Source: Mesorhizobium sp. M7A.F.Ca.US.008.03.1.1
Lineage (GTDB): Bacteria > Pseudomonadota > Alphaproteobacteria > Rhizobiales > Rhizobiaceae
Reading direction: 5' to 3'
Assembly (NCBI RefSeq): GCF_003997495.1
Contig: NZ_RZRU01000007.1
Coordinates: 62,001 to 126,000 of the forward strand
Length of the DNA stretch: 64,000 nt
Part shown: positions 46,153 through 56,058 of the stretch, piece by piece
Layout: each line of letters starts with the position of its first letter
Numbering within the stretch: position 1 is the stretch's first letter
Translations under genes and position numbers: made by a program
Notes under the pieces: model-generated
Told to the model about the DNA's origin: nothing
The model's database searches: none
What the model saw: only the letters and a program-made list of their open reading frames with translations

Positions 46153-46395
46153 ATGGCTAGGTCAAAACCCTCAAAGCAATTATCAGAGGCTGAAGTCGAT
46201 CGCTTTCTGATGGCAGCGGAAGCGCTGCACCTAAGCATCATTAAGCCATTCATATCGCCGCATTGCGACCACTACAGGCAGACTCGCGTCCTGCATGAGG
46301 TGTTGTTGAAGACCGTGCGGGACGTCACCGGTAAGGAAGTCGAGTTCATCCGGTGGAACACTACAGGGCCGGTTAGGCCGCCGACGGTGGGATAA
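46153..46395 (+). CDS. Small hypothetical protein
   Basis: 80 residues from ATG 46153 with AAAAGG upstream; a start 27 bp earlier is possible. The N-terminus is basic (MARSKPSKQLSEAEVDRFLM), then helices. I do not recognise a family. It lies in the accessory stretch before tRNA-Gln; the 230 bp after it contain no recognisable feature. Confidence 0.5.
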   Translation: MARSKPSKQLSEAEVDRFLMAAEALHLSIIKPFISPHCDHYRQTRVLHEVLLKTVRDVTGKEVEFIRWNTTGPVRPPTVG

Positions 46396-46625
46396 CGCGC
46401 TCAGCCACAGGATCATTGCGCTTCAAAATGAAGACCTAAAGCCCTCGGCGCAGTCGGTGACATATCCGATGATACATAGGTGAGCTTTTAGGATTCCGGG
46501 CTGCGTGGGTGAACAGCAGCACGATAAACAGAACGACCAATAGATGAAAACCCGGCCAAGAAACCGTACAACCGAACGTCGCCGGCGTCGGGAAGTTCCG
46601 CACTGGTAGATGCTTGAGAAATGTC

Positions 46626-46699
46626 TGGCTGGGGAACCTGGATTCGAACCAGGACTAACGGAGTCAGAGTCCGTGGGTCTACCGTTAACCTATTCCCCA
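46626..46699 (-). tRNA. tRNA-Gln (CUG)
   Basis: On the minus strand the sequence folds as a 74-nt tRNA: acceptor TGGGGAA / TTCCCCA, anticodon stem ACGGA / TCCGT with loop CTCTGAC (anticodon CTG, reads CAG), T arm CCTGG-TTCGAAT-CCAGG, discriminator G and encoded CCA (46626-46628). Its 3' end faces the accessory region at lower coordinates. Confidence 0.97.
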
Positions 46700-46875
46700 G
46701 CAGGCGCGGTCATGAACCGTGCGGGCCGAGCGGGCAAGCCGCTGTAAGCGCTGCCTTGTAGCCGCCAGCGGAAAATAGTCAAGCCTGCTCTGCGGTTCAA
46801 TGGCACGTTTCGTCAGGTGATTTCCGACGCCACACTTCAGATGCCGGCGCGCGACCGCCGGGTCCATCCCACGCC

Positions 46876-47808
46876 TCAAGGTTCGCTCCGGCTGAATTGC
46901 GAGCGTTCGAAGAACAGCACGACGCCCAAGCCCAGAATCAGCGGGATGATCAGGTAGAACAGCCGGAACACAAGCAGTGCCGCCAGCACGCCGACCGGAT
47001 CCATGTCCGACAGGCCAGCGAGAAACACCACCTCGAACACGCCGAGCCCGCCCGGCGCGTGGGAGATCTGCGCGATCGAGAAGGAGACGAGGAAGACGCC
47101 CAGTATGACGAAGTAGCCGGGATTGTGGGCTTCGGGCAGGGCAAAGAAGATGATCGCGGCGGCGGCCAGCAACTCGATCGGGCCGATCAACAACTGCCGG
47201 GCGACGATCGGCAGCGCCGGATAATGGAGCTGAAAGCTGGCGATCTTCAGCGGGCGCAGATGCAGCCAGCTGCCGAAGACATAAGCGGCGACGAGCAGCA
47301 GCATCGCGATACCGGCCGCTTCCGACAGGCCGTGATGGGCGATGCCGGAAAACCGGTCGAGTACCTCTGGCTCGAACACCAGAACGAGGCCGGAGGCGAG
47401 AATCGTCGACAGCACGAATGTGATCCAGCAGACCGCCACCAGCACGCCGACATCCTGTCCGGTCAGGCCCCTGGTGCCGTAGGCGCGGTAGCGGATGACG
47501 GCGCCCGAAAACACCGAACCGCCGATGTTGTGCGACAGCGCATAGGTGGTGAAGGAGCACAGTGTGACGAACAGCCACGACACGCGCTTGCCGATATGCA
47601 GGAGCGCGATGTGGTCGTAACCGGCGAGCGAGGCATAGGCGATGATCGAACTCAGCGCGGCAAGAACCCAGCCGCGGGTCGGAATGGCCGTGATGCCGTC
47701 CCAGACGTCGTCGAGTGAAACGCCGCGCAATTCGTGCCAGAGCAGCAGCAGCGAGAAGATCACGGCGGCAATGCCGACGACCGGCCAGAAATAGCGTCTC
47801 CAGTTCAT
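46876..47808 (-). CDS. Flippase-like membrane protein (UPF0104 / LPG synthase TM-type)
   Basis: 310 residues from ATG 47808, where the first membrane helix begins (MNWRRYFWPVVGIAAVIFSL); an ATG at 47889 would add 27 polar residues. About eight helices. The pattern FSGAVIRYRAYGTRGL and HAPGGLGVFEVVFL is that of the lysylphosphatidylglycerol-synthase transmembrane domain, here without the soluble aminoacyl-transferase domain. A lipid-flipping or transport role is likely but unproven. Separated from tRNA-Gln by 176 bp. Confidence 0.87.
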   Translation of the reverse strand: MNWRRYFWPVVGIAAVIFSLLLLWHELRGVSLDDVWDGITAIPTRGWVLAALSSIIAYASLAGYDHIALLHIGKRVSWLFVTLCSFTTYALSHNIGGSVFSGAVIRYRAYGTRGLTGQDVGVLVAVCWITFVLSTILASGLVLVFEPEVLDRFSGIAHHGLSEAAGIAMLLLVAAYVFGSWLHLRPLKIASFQLHYPALPIVARQLLIGPIELLAAAAIIFFALPEAHNPGYFVILGVFLVSFSIAQISHAPGGLGVFEVVFLAGLSDMDPVGVLAALLVFRLFYLIIPLILGLGVVLFFERSQFSRSEP

Positions 47809-48185
47809 TGCCTGACTGCCATGCGTTGCGGGTCCGCTTCCTTTTCCGTGGCTGGTGGGAGGCCGGCTGTGCCGGATTCTTCCGCTCATTTCAGAAATGC
47901 CTCATCGAAGCCGGCTATTCAACCGCGAACCCTTGTCGCAGCGGCGGCCGGCAAGATTTGTCCGTCGTGAGCGGCCGAAGAGATGCCGGCAGGCGTTGTG
48001 CCGGCAACTGCGGCGTGCGGATACATCACGCGGCCGCGCCGGAACGGCGGTCAGCGGCCTGCCGGCAAAATTCGGCATGCGGCTCTTGGTGATCGGGCGC
48101 GGCGCTGTTAGTCTGGCGGCAACTTAAAACATTGAAGCGCCTGCTGCGTCCATCATAGGCTCGCGCGGCGCCGGAAGGAACGACA
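47809..48185. other. Divergent intergenic region before ppx
   Basis: 377 bp (fewer if the membrane protein starts at 47889). It should hold promoters for both divergent genes. I see GC-rich short inverted repeats (GCCGG/CCGGC) but no distinct operator or RNA gene. Confidence 0.4.
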
Positions 48186-49544
48186 GTGGAAGACCACGAC
48201 ACCGGCGCTGGCGCGCCGGAGGTGGGCGTGTCCAGCGCTTCCCAGGGGTCGGCTGGCCCGGGGAACGCAAGCTGGCAGCAACGCCGCCCGACGGAGTTCC
48301 GCTCCGCAGACGGGCAGGCGGGCGACGCACCCCACAAAGGCAAGCCCAAGAAGCGGCGCAAGCGAAGGCGCGGGCGCAAGGTTTTTGCGCGCGACGAAGC
48401 GCGTCCCGCGGAGAATCGATCGCTGGCGCCAGGCAAGAATGGTGCCCCGGCGGCGGAGGCCCACAGACCGGCGGAATCGGCGGTCTCGCCCGCCGCTGTT
48501 GTGCCGCGGCCGGAACAAGGCGCCCGTCGGACGCCGGTCCAGGAGCTTCCGGTGTTTGCGGCGCTTGACCTCGGCACCAACAATTGCCGGCTGTTGGTCG
48601 CCGTGCCGACACGGCATGGCCAGTTCCGCGTCATCGACGCCTTCTCTCGCATCGTCCGGCTGGGCGAGGGGCTCACCGCCAATGGCCGGCTCGGCCAGCC
48701 GGCGATGGACCGCGCGGTCGAGGCGCTGAAAATCTGCGGCGACAAATTGCGCAACCGCAAGATCAGAAAAGCCCGGCTGATCGCCACCGAGGCCTGCCGC
48801 ACGGCCGAAAACGGCGTCGAGTTCATCGACCGCGTCGAACGCGAGGCTGGCCTGAAGCTCGAGATCATCGACCGCCAGACCGAAGCGCGGCTGGCGGTGT
48901 CCGGCTGCGGCTCGCTGGTCGAGCGCGACACCCAAGGCGTCGTCCTGTTCGATATTGGCGGTGGCTCGTCCGAAATCGCGCTCATCGATCTCGCAGGCCG
49001 CCGTTCGCCAAGGTTGGCCAATCATATCGTGTCGTGGACGTCGCTGCCGGTCGGCGTCGTCTCGCTGGCCGAGCGCTTTGGCGGCCGCACGGTGACGCGC
49101 GAGATCTTCGCCGCCATGGTCGACGATGTAGCCGGCCGGCTGGCCAGCTTCGACGGTCGCGATCGGCTGAGCCATCTCAAGGCGAGCCCGAATTTCCATC
49201 TGCTGGGCACGTCCGGAACGGTGACGACGCTCGCCGGTGTCCACCTTGAGCTCGAGCGCTACGATCGCCGCCGTGTCGATGGGCTGTGGATGGACCGCGA
49301 CAGCGTCGATCGCATGGTCGAAAGACTGGTTGGCTGGGATTTCCAGCAGCGCTGCGCCAACCCTTGCATCGGTGCCGATCGCGCCGATCTGGTACTGGCC
49401 GGCTGTGCTATCCTCGAAGCGATCCGCGCCGTATGGCCGTCCGAGCGGCTGCGAGTCGCCGATCGTGGCTTGCGCGAAGGCATTTTGAGCGAATTGATGG
49501 CCGATGATGGCGTCTGGCGCAATGATGGGCGTGGCAGAGCATGA
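48186..49544 (+). CDS. Exopolyphosphatase / guanosine pentaphosphatase family (Ppx/GppA)
   Basis: 452 residues from GTG 48186 with GGAAGGAAC upstream. The first ~120 residues are low-complexity and very basic (PKKRRKRRRGRK around 57-68), an extension not part of the enzyme. The ASKHA-fold phosphatase domain starts at VFAALDLGTNNCRLLVA and has the second phosphate loop VVLFDIGGGSSEIAL. It hydrolyses polyphosphate or pppGpp. It is followed by rlmE across a palindromic repeat, an arrangement often seen in rhizobia. Confidence 0.92.
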   Translation: MEDHDTGAGAPEVGVSSASQGSAGPGNASWQQRRPTEFRSADGQAGDAPHKGKPKKRRKRRRGRKVFARDEARPAENRSLAPGKNGAPAAEAHRPAESAVSPAAVVPRPEQGARRTPVQELPVFAALDLGTNNCRLLVAVPTRHGQFRVIDAFSRIVRLGEGLTANGRLGQPAMDRAVEALKICGDKLRNRKIRKARLIATEACRTAENGVEFIDRVEREAGLKLEIIDRQTEARLAVSGCGSLVERDTQGVVLFDIGGGSSEIALIDLAGRRSPRLANHIVSWTSLPVGVVSLAERFGGRTVTREIFAAMVDDVAGRLASFDGRDRLSHLKASPNFHLLGTSGTVTTLAGVHLELERYDRRRVDGLWMDRDSVDRMVERLVGWDFQQRCANPCIGADRADLVLAGCAILEAIRAVWPSERLRVADRGLREGILSELMADDGVWRNDGRGRA

Positions 49545-49560
49545 TTCAGTGAGCAGTCGA

Positions 49561-49703
49561 CCCCCACTCCGTCGAGCTGCGCTCGACACCTCTCCCCCCG
49601 ATCGACGGGGGAGAGGAAAGGCGCGAGTTCGCCGGCCCTGGCTCCTTTCCTCTCCCTCCGGAGGGGGGAGAGGTGGCGCTGCGAAGCGGCGACGGAGTGG
49701 GGG
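49561..49703. repeat. GC-rich palindromic intergenic repeat, copy 3
   Basis: 143 bp bounded by perfect 13-bp inverted repeats CCCCCACTCCGTC and GACGGAGTGGGGG. Inner parts CCTCTCC/GGAGAGG and GTCGAGCTGCGCTCGAC are further palindromes. It shares GCTGCGAAGC with copy 1. It separates ppx from rlmE. Confidence 0.85.
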
Positions 49704-49781
49704 AAGCCATTCACGAAACGCACAGTCGCCGAAAAAGGCCACAACTCCGCGAGCGAAAAAACTCAGGCAAGAAACTAGCCA

Positions 49782-50528
49782 ATGACCAAGAAACCGGAAA
49801 AACCAGGATCAGCCAGCATTCGTGTGCTGAAGACGCGGATCAAGAAGAAGAGCGGGCTGAAGGAATCGTCGCGCCGCTGGCTGCAGCGCCACATCAACGA
49901 TCCTTATGTCCAGCGCTCCAAGGCTGATGGCTATCGCTCGCGCGCGGCCTACAAGCTGATCGAGATCGACGACAAGCATCATCTGCTGAAACCCGGCATG
50001 AAGGTGATCGATCTCGGCGCCGCCCCCGGCGGCTGGTGCCAGGTCGCCGCCGCGCGGACGAAATCGACGGCCGACAAGCCGCATGTCATCGGCATCGACT
50101 ATCTCGAAATGGACGCCGTGCCCGGCGCACCGGTGCTGCTGATGGATTTCCTCGATCCGGCTGCGCCGCAGAAGCTGGCCGAGGCGCTGGGTGGGGATCC
50201 CGATATCGTGCTGTCAGACATGGCGGCACCGACCACAGGCCACAAGCGGACCGACCATATCCGCACCATGCATCTGTGCGAGGTGGCCGCCGATTTCGCG
50301 CTGTCGGTGCTGAAGCCGGGCGGGCATTTCCTTGCCAAGACCTTCCAGGGCGGCGCCGAAAACGAGCTGCTCTCCATGCTCAAGAAGAACTTCCGCTCCG
50401 TCCATCACGTCAAGCCGCCGGCGTCGCGGGATGAATCGGTCGAGCTCTATTTGCTGGCCAAGGATTTTAAAGGGCGGGAGCCGCCGTCAGGCGAATCGGG
50501 CCGTCCAGAAGGCGAGCCCGAAGCGTAG
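49782..50528 (+). CDS. rlmE: 23S rRNA (uridine2552-2'-O)-methyltransferase
   Basis: 248 residues. A FtsJ/RrmJ methyltransferase that modifies U2552 in the ribosomal A-loop, late in 50S assembly. The K-D-K-E tetrad is readable: Lys in [11 protein letters not shown], Asp in [12 protein letters not shown], Lys in FLAKTFQGG and Glu in [13 protein letters not shown] motif [16 protein letters not shown]. The basic N-terminal extension binds rRNA. Ends 7 bp from the convergent MFS gene. Confidence 0.97.
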   Translation: MTKKPEKPGSASIRVLKTRIKKKSGLKESSRRWLQRHINDPYVQRSKADGYRSRAAYKLIEIDDKHHLLKPGMKVIDLGAAPGGWCQVAAARTKSTADKPHVIGIDYLEMDAVPGAPVLLMDFLDPAAPQKLAEALGGDPDIVLSDMAAPTTGHKRTDHIRTMHLCEVAADFALSVLKPGGHFLAKTFQGGAENELLSMLKKNFRSVHHVKPPASRDESVELYLLAKDFKGREPPSGESGRPEGEPEA

Positions 50529-50535
50529 GCTGCCA

Positions 50536-51957
50536 TCAGTTGCCGGGTGGGCTCACCGTTTCCAGCGTCTTGGGTGTTGTCAGCCGGCCGTGACCGGAGA
50601 TGGCGTTGCCGGCATCGGGCGCCAGCCGGACGAAGGACAGCGATGCCGCCGCCGAGACCGCTGCAACGATGAAGAAGGCAATGTGGAAGTCGTCCAGCGA
50701 CAGCGGGCCGCCATGGATCGACGTCGATACTTCCAGGATTCCGCCGGCCAGCGCCACGCCGAGCGCGACCGACAACTGCTGGAACACTGCTGTAATCGGC
50801 GTCGCCTTGCTGGTGTCTTCAGCCGAAACCTCGGCATAGGCGAGCGCATTGACGCCAGTGAAGAACATCGAGCGGATGAAGCCGCCGACGAGCAGCATGG
50901 CCAGCATCAAGAGATAGGGTGTGTCGGGTGTGAACAGGCCGTTGATGGCGATCGAGGCCGCGGCGACCAGCGAACCGACAACCAGAACGCGGCGGAAGCC
51001 GGCGACGCGGAAGATCAGCGCGGTGACGAATTTCATGCCGATGGCGCCGATTGCAGAGACGAAGGTGATCATGCCGGACTGGAACGGCGTCAGCCCAAAG
51101 CCGATCTGGAACATCAGCGGCAGCAGGAACGGCACAGCACCAATGCCGATGCGGAACAGCCCGCCGCCAAGCACCGAGGAGCGGAACACCTGGTTGCGGA
51201 ACAATTCGAGCGCCAGCAGCGGGTTTTTGGCGCGGCGTGCGTGCAAGAGGTAAAGCGCACCCGACAGCAGGCCAACCGCTACGGTGATGACCCCGATGAT
51301 TGGCGGCAGGTAGGGCAAGCTGACCACCGACAGGCCGAACACCACGCCCGATGCCGCCAGCCCGCTCAGCACGAAGCCGATGAAATCAAGCGGCGGGGTC
51401 TGCGCGGGTTCGATCTCCGGGAGGAAACGGGTCGCCAGCCAGATGCCGACCACGCCGATCGGCACATTGATCAGAAAAATCCAGTGCCAAGTGAAGTAGG
51501 TGGTGATGAAGCCGCCGACGGGCGGCCCGACCAGCGGCCCGACCAGTGCCGGAATGGTCAGCCAGGACATTGCCGCGACGAGTTCGCTTTTCGGTGTCGC
51601 GCGCACCAGCACCAGCCGCCCGACCGGTGTCATCATGGCGCCGCCAATGCCTTGCAGGAAGCGCGAGACCACGAAAGCCGGCAGCGAACCGGAGAGCGCG
51701 CAGGCGATCGAGCCGACGATGAAGACGGCGATTGCGGCGCGAAACACGTGCTTGGCGCCGAAACGGTCGGCCATCCAGCCGCTGACCGGAATGAAGATCG
51801 CCAGCGATACCAGATAGGCGGTCAGCGCCAGCTTGAGCGCGATCGGGCTGGTGTGGATATCGACGGCAATCGCCGGCAGCGATGTGGCGATAACAGTCGA
51901 ATCCATGTTTTCCATGAAAAGGGCGACCGCCAGGATGAGCGGGATGGTGCGGTTCAA
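50536..51957 (-). CDS. MFS drug-efflux transporter (DHA2 / EmrB-like)
   Basis: 473 residues with about 14 membrane helices. The N-terminus ALFMENMDSTVIATSLPAIA carries the DHA2 motif with an acidic residue in helix 1; motif A (SGWMADRFGAKHVF) and motif C (ALVGPLVGPPVGG) are clear. A proton-driven multidrug exporter. No adjacent regulator or membrane-fusion partner. The start ATG 51957 lies about 290 bp from guaB on the other strand. Confidence 0.93.
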   Translation of the reverse strand: MNRTIPLILAVALFMENMDSTVIATSLPAIAVDIHTSPIALKLALTAYLVSLAIFIPVSGWMADRFGAKHVFRAAIAVFIVGSIACALSGSLPAFVVSRFLQGIGGAMMTPVGRLVLVRATPKSELVAAMSWLTIPALVGPLVGPPVGGFITTYFTWHWIFLINVPIGVVGIWLATRFLPEIEPAQTPPLDFIGFVLSGLAASGVVFGLSVVSLPYLPPIIGVITVAVGLLSGALYLLHARRAKNPLLALELFRNQVFRSSVLGGGLFRIGIGAVPFLLPLMFQIGFGLTPFQSGMITFVSAIGAIGMKFVTALIFRVAGFRRVLVVGSLVAAASIAINGLFTPDTPYLLMLAMLLVGGFIRSMFFTGVNALAYAEVSAEDTSKATPITAVFQQLSVALGVALAGGILEVSTSIHGGPLSLDDFHIAFFIVAAVSAAASLSFVRLAPDAGNAISGHGRLTTPKTLETVSPPGN

Positions 51958-52246
51958 GGAACGCGTCCAGACTTGAATGTTGCGTTGCCGGTTGCATGTC
52001 GGCCTTGAGGCGGGCGGTTACCATGCCTTCGCCGGGATGTCGCATTAATTTGCTGTCACTTTTGTGCGACCGGCAACCACAGGTGGCATCCCTTCGCCGA
52101 TAAAGTCACCTTTCCGGGAGCGTGAAATCATCGGCTTTTCATCGGCGCCGGGACGTGTTACCAGCCAGCGCCAATCCTGAAAGGGAAGAAACGAGTCGGC
52201 GCTGTCCATTCCGGTCCAGCGCTTTTTTGTATTCCGAGGGCTGGCC

Positions 52247-53749
52247 ATGGCAAAAATCATCGAAACGTCCACCGGCGCATTGGCGCTGACCTTTGACGAC
52301 GTGCTGCTGCAGCCGGGCCATTCCGAGGTCATGCCTGGCGAGACCGATGTGCGCACCCGCATCGCCGGCGACATCGACCTCAACGTGCCGATCCTCTCGG
52401 CGGCGATGGACACCGTCACCGAGGCGCGGCTTGCCATTGCCATGGCCCAGGCCGGCGGCATTGGCGTCATCCACCGCAATTTCTCGCCGGCCGAACAGGC
52501 CGAGCAGGTGCGGCAGGTCAAGAAATTCGAATCCGGCATGGTGGTCAATCCCGTCACCATCGGCCCCGACGCGACGCTCGCCGACGCGCTGGGCCTGATG
52601 CGCAGCTATTCGATCTCCGGCATTCCGGTGGTCGAGAACGGCGGCAGCGGCGGCCACAAGATCGGCCGGCTGATCGGCATCCTGACCAATCGCGACGTGC
52701 GCTTTGCGTCCGATCCGGCGCAGAAGGTCCATGAACTGATGACTCGTGACAACCTGATCACGGTCAAGGAGAACGTCGACCAGGACGAGGCCAAGCGGCT
52801 TCTCCATCAACACCGCATCGAAAAGCTGGTCGTCGTCGACAGGCAAGGCAACTGCGTCGGGCTGATCACGGTCAAGGACATCGAGAAGTCGCAACTCAAC
52901 CCGCACGCCTCCAAGGACTCGCAAGGCCGCTTGCGCGCCGCCGCCGCCACCAGCGTCGGCGATGACGGTTTCGAGCGCGCCGAACGCCTCATCGATGCCG
53001 GCGTCGACCTTCTGGTGATCGACACTGCGCATGGCCACTCACAACGCGTGCTCGACGCCGTCACGCGGGCGAAAAAACTATCCAACTCGGTCCGCATCCT
53101 GGCCGGCAACGTCGCCACCGCCGCGGGCACGCAGGCGCTGATCGACGCCGGTGCGGACGCCGTCAAGGTCGGCATCGGCCCGGGTTCCATCTGCACCACC
53201 CGTATCGTTGCCGGCGTCGGCGTGCCGCAGCTCTCGGCCATCATGTCGGCGGTCGAAACGGCGCACAAATCCGGCGTCTCGGTGATCGCCGATGGCGGCA
53301 TCAAATATTCCGGCGATCTGGCCAAGGCGCTCGCCGCAGGCGCCAGTGCGGCCATGATCGGCTCGCTGCTGGCCGGCACCGACGAAAGCCCGGGCGAGGT
53401 CTATCTGCACCAGGGCCGCTCCTTCAAGGCCTACCGCGGCATGGGCTCGGTCGGCGCCATGGCCCGCGGCTCCGCCGATCGCTACTTCCAGGCCGAGGTG
53501 CGCGACACGCTGAAACTGGTCCCGGAAGGCATCGAAGGGCAGGTTCCCTACAAAGGACCTGTGTCTGGCGTGCTGCACCAGCTTGCGGGCGGCCTGAAAG
53601 CCGCTATGGGTTATGTTGGTGGCCGCGACCTTGCCGATTTCCGCGAGCGCGCCACCTTTGTGCGCATATCCAACGCCGGACTTCGTGAAAGCCACGCCCA
53701 TGACGTCACGATTACCCGCGAAAGCCCGAACTATCCCGGCGGAGCCTGA
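52247..53749 (+). CDS. guaB: Inosine-5'-monophosphate dehydrogenase
   Basis: 500 residues. It oxidises IMP to XMP with NAD+, the committed step to GMP. The barrel is interrupted by two CBS domains (about 95-215). The catalytic Cys lies in [18 protein letters not shown], with the flap at [21 protein letters not shown] precedes ATG 52247. Its last 50 bp overlap the predicted start of the next gene. Confidence 0.98.
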   Translation: MAKIIETSTGALALTFDDVLLQPGHSEVMPGETDVRTRIAGDIDLNVPILSAAMDTVTEARLAIAMAQAGGIGVIHRNFSPAEQAEQVRQVKKFESGMVVNPVTIGPDATLADALGLMRSYSISGIPVVENGGSGGHKIGRLIGILTNRDVRFASDPAQKVHELMTRDNLITVKENVDQDEAKRLLHQHRIEKLVVVDRQGNCVGLITVKDIEKSQLNPHASKDSQGRLRAAAATSVGDDGFERAERLIDAGVDLLVIDTAHGHSQRVLDAVTRAKKLSNSVRILAGNVATAAGTQALIDAGADAVKVGIGPGSICTTRIVAGVGVPQLSAIMSAVETAHKSGVSVIADGGIKYSGDLAKALAAGASAAMIGSLLAGTDESPGEVYLHQGRSFKAYRGMGSVGAMARGSADRYFQAEVRDTLKLVPEGIEGQVPYKGPVSGVLHQLAGGLKAAMGYVGGRDLADFRERATFVRISNAGLRESHAHDVTITRESPNYPGGA

Positions 53750-54323
53750 CCAGTACGGGCTCGGGCGGAGCCTGACAGCGACGGTCCTGCGGTTGTCGCG
53801 CCACGCGGGCGCACTCTGTTTCCTGTCGGCGGTGGTTTTCATCGCCATGACGGCACTGGAATTCTTCTATTTCCGCCAGTTGAGCGGCGGCTTGCCGTCA
53901 CTCGACACGCGTGTTTTCGGCTTCACGCCCGACGAAGGCATGGCCTGGCTGACGGCGCTCGGCCGGCGCGGCGGCGAGATCATTCTCGTCTGGCACTATC
54001 TGACCTTCGATCTGTTGTTCCCGGCGCTGCTGTCGGTGACGCTGGTCAGCCTGATCCTGGCCGCCGGCCGGCGATTGAAGGCTTTCCGCGTGCTGCCGGC
54101 GCAGCTGCAGTCGATCTTCGCGCTGGTCCTGGTGCTGCCCTACACGCTTGCCGACTACGCCCAGAACATCGCGGTAGCGCGGCTTCTGTCCGATTTCCTG
54201 TCGGCGAACCCGGACTCGCTGTCTTTGGCTTCGGCGCTCACCGTCACCAAATTCGCGCTTTTCGCCATCCCGGTGATCGTCATTGCCGCCTTCTGGCTGG
54301 CAGGCCAGAAACGCCAGGCCTGA
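53700..54323 (+). CDS. Hypothetical multi-pass membrane protein
   Basis: 207 residues if ATG 53700 inside guaB is used; this start overlaps guaB by 50 bp in another frame and a later start (for example near 53790) is quite possible. Four or five helices: about 38-58, 90-125, 135-160 and 180-200. Arg and Lys between helices. Family not recognised. Closely followed by the MAPEG gene in the same direction, so probably co-transcribed behind guaB. Confidence 0.7.
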   Translation: MTSRLPAKARTIPAEPDQYGLGRSLTATVLRLSRHAGALCFLSAVVFIAMTALEFFYFRQLSGGLPSLDTRVFGFTPDEGMAWLTALGRRGGEIILVWHYLTFDLLFPALLSVTLVSLILAAGRRLKAFRVLPAQLQSIFALVLVLPYTLADYAQNIAVARLLSDFLSANPDSLSLASALTVTKFALFAIPVIVIAAFWLAGQKRQA

Positions 54324-54360
54324 TGCCGCGCGAAAAGCAGAGCCGCGTAGGGGACACTTC

Positions 54361-54780
54361 GTGAACCAGACCACGATCTTCTGGCCTGTTCTGGCGCATG
54401 TGCTGCTGATCTACATCGTCTACTGCGTCCTGGGTCGCCGCAGATACGGCGCAGTCAGGTCAGGCGAAGCCAAGGCCGGTCAGTTCAAGGTGCGCTCGAC
54501 CGAGCCGGCCTCCAGCGTCACCGTTGCCGCCAATCTCACCAACCAGTTCGAACTGCCGGTGCTGTTCTATGTGCTGTGCCTGACGCTGCACCTGACCAAC
54601 GGCGTCAACTATCTGACCCTGGCGCTGATGTGGATATTTGTCGCGTCGCGCTATTTCCATGCCTGGGTTCACCTGACCAGCAACAATCTGCTGCTGCGCA
54701 GCAGGTCATTCTTCGTCAGTGCGGTGATTCTCCTGCTGGGATGGATCTGGTTCGCGCTACACCTGCTCGGCGTGGTTTGA
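54361..54780 (+). CDS. MAPEG-family membrane protein
   Basis: 139 residues from GTG 54361 with AGGGGA 8 bp upstream. Four helices; the pattern NLTNQFELPVLFYVLCLTLH and the FVASRYFHAWVHLTSNNLLL segment are typical of the MAPEG superfamily (membrane-associated eicosanoid/glutathione metabolism-like). Bacterial members may have glutathione transferase activity, but the role is undefined. Lies 37 bp after the preceding membrane protein. Confidence 0.88.
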   Translation: MNQTTIFWPVLAHVLLIYIVYCVLGRRRYGAVRSGEAKAGQFKVRSTEPASSVTVAANLTNQFELPVLFYVLCLTLHLTNGVNYLTLALMWIFVASRYFHAWVHLTSNNLLLRSRSFFVSAVILLLGWIWFALHLLGVV

Positions 54781-54793
54781 ACAGACAGTTCTG

Positions 54794-54819
54794 CCTTCTC
54801 CCCAGCTTGCGGGAGAAGG
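54794..54819. terminator. Hairpin between convergent genes
   Basis: CCTTCTCCC (54794-54802) and GGGAGAAGG (54811-54819) form a perfect 9-bp stem with an 8-nt loop. It lies between the convergent MAPEG and rnd genes. No T-run follows on either strand, so it may act as a transcript-end stabiliser or a small palindromic repeat rather than a strong terminator. Confidence 0.5.
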
Positions 54820-54831
54820 AAGAACGCTCGT

Positions 54832-55986
54832 CTACAGGTCGAACACCGCGATCTTGCGCTTGTCGAACTTGATGCCGATCTCGCCGCGCACCAGTTTGAG
54901 CGCAGCCTCGCCGAACACCGCGCGCCGCCAGCCCTGCAGGGCCGGTACGTCGGCTTCCTCGCCCTCGGCGGCGATACGGTCGATGTCGTCGCTGGAGGCC
55001 AGCACCTTGGAGGCGACGCCTTCCTTTTCGGCGACGATCCGCAGCAGCACCTTCAACAGTTCCGCCGCGGCGCTCGAGCCCTCGGGCGGCTGGAAACTCT
55101 TTGGCAATTTCGGCATCTGCTCCTTGGGCAAGGCAAGTGCGGTGTTGACCGCGCCTAGCAGCGCCGTTGCCGTCGACGAGCGCTCCCAACCCTTCGGTGT
55201 CGTGCGCAGCTTGCCAAGGGCTGCCGTGTCGCGCGGCGCCTGCTGCGCCACCTCGTAGATCGCGTCGTCCTTGAGCACGCGGCCGCGCGGCACGTCGCGT
55301 TCACGCGCTTCGCGCTCGCGCCACGCCGCCACGCCCTGTACGATCGCCAGTTCCTGCGGCTTGCGCAGCCGCATCTTCAGCCGCTTCCAGGCGTCCTCGG
55401 GGTGCGGGTCATAGGTCTCGCGCGAGGTCAGGACCTCCATTTCCTCATTGAGCCAATGGGCGCGGTTTTCCCGCTCCAGTTCGGCGCTGAGGTGTTGATA
55501 GACCTCGATCAGATGGGTGACGTCGGCCAGCGCGTAGTCGAGCTGCTTGTCGGAAAGCGGCCGGTGGCGCCAGTCGGTGAAGCGTGATGACTTGTCGAGC
55601 CGCGCCCCGGTGATCCGCTGCACGAGCTGATCGTAGGAAACGCTGTCGCCGAAGCCGCAGACCATCGCCGCCACTTGCGTGTCGAACACTGGATGCGGAA
55701 CCAGGTCGCCGAGATGGACGATGATTTCGATGTCCTGGCGCGCGGCGTGGAAGACTTTGATCACCGCTTCATTGGCCATCAGCCTGAAGAACGGCTTCAG
55801 GTCGATATCGGGCGACAGCGGATCGATCAGCGCCGTCACGCCGGGAGCGGCCATCTGGATCAGGCACAGGATCGGCCAAAACGTCGTTTCTCGAATAAAT
55901 TCGGTGTCGACAGTGACGAAATCCGACTTTTCGAAAGCGGCGAGAACGGTCTCGAGTTCTTTCTGGGTGGTGATGACTTGCATCAA
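54832..55986 (-). CDS. rnd: Ribonuclease D
   Basis: 384 residues. A DEDD-type 3'-5' exoribonuclease that trims tRNA precursors. Exo motifs: VTVDTEFIRE (Asp, Glu), VFHAARQDIEII (Asp) and LDYALADVTHL (Tyr-x3-Asp form). One HRDC-like domain follows in the C-terminal half (LAIVQGVAAWREREARERD). Start ATG 55986 fits. Monocistronic, convergent with the MAPEG gene. Confidence 0.96.
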   Translation of the reverse strand: MMQVITTQKELETVLAAFEKSDFVTVDTEFIRETTFWPILCLIQMAAPGVTALIDPLSPDIDLKPFFRLMANEAVIKVFHAARQDIEIIVHLGDLVPHPVFDTQVAAMVCGFGDSVSYDQLVQRITGARLDKSSRFTDWRHRPLSDKQLDYALADVTHLIEVYQHLSAELERENRAHWLNEEMEVLTSRETYDPHPEDAWKRLKMRLRKPQELAIVQGVAAWREREARERDVPRGRVLKDDAIYEVAQQAPRDTAALGKLRTTPKGWERSSTATALLGAVNTALALPKEQMPKLPKSFQPPEGSSAAAELLKVLLRIVAEKEGVASKVLASSDDIDRIAAEGEEADVPALQGWRRAVFGEAALKLVRGEIGIKFDKRKIAVFDL

Positions 55987-56058
55987 ATCGCTTTTGGCAG
56001 GAGTAAGGTCTTCCTAGATTTCAGCCGCCGGGGCTTTCGTCAAGCTTTGGCACCGCCA

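Noticed and set aside
46876..47808. Full lysylphosphatidylglycerol synthase (MprF)
   Set aside because: Only the transmembrane part is present; the soluble aminoacyl transferase domain is missing and no neighbour supplies it.
50332..52008. 558-codon open frame opposite the MFS transporter
   Set aside because: Extreme Gln/Asp/Arg composition typical of an antisense frame; the minus strand carries clear MFS motifs.
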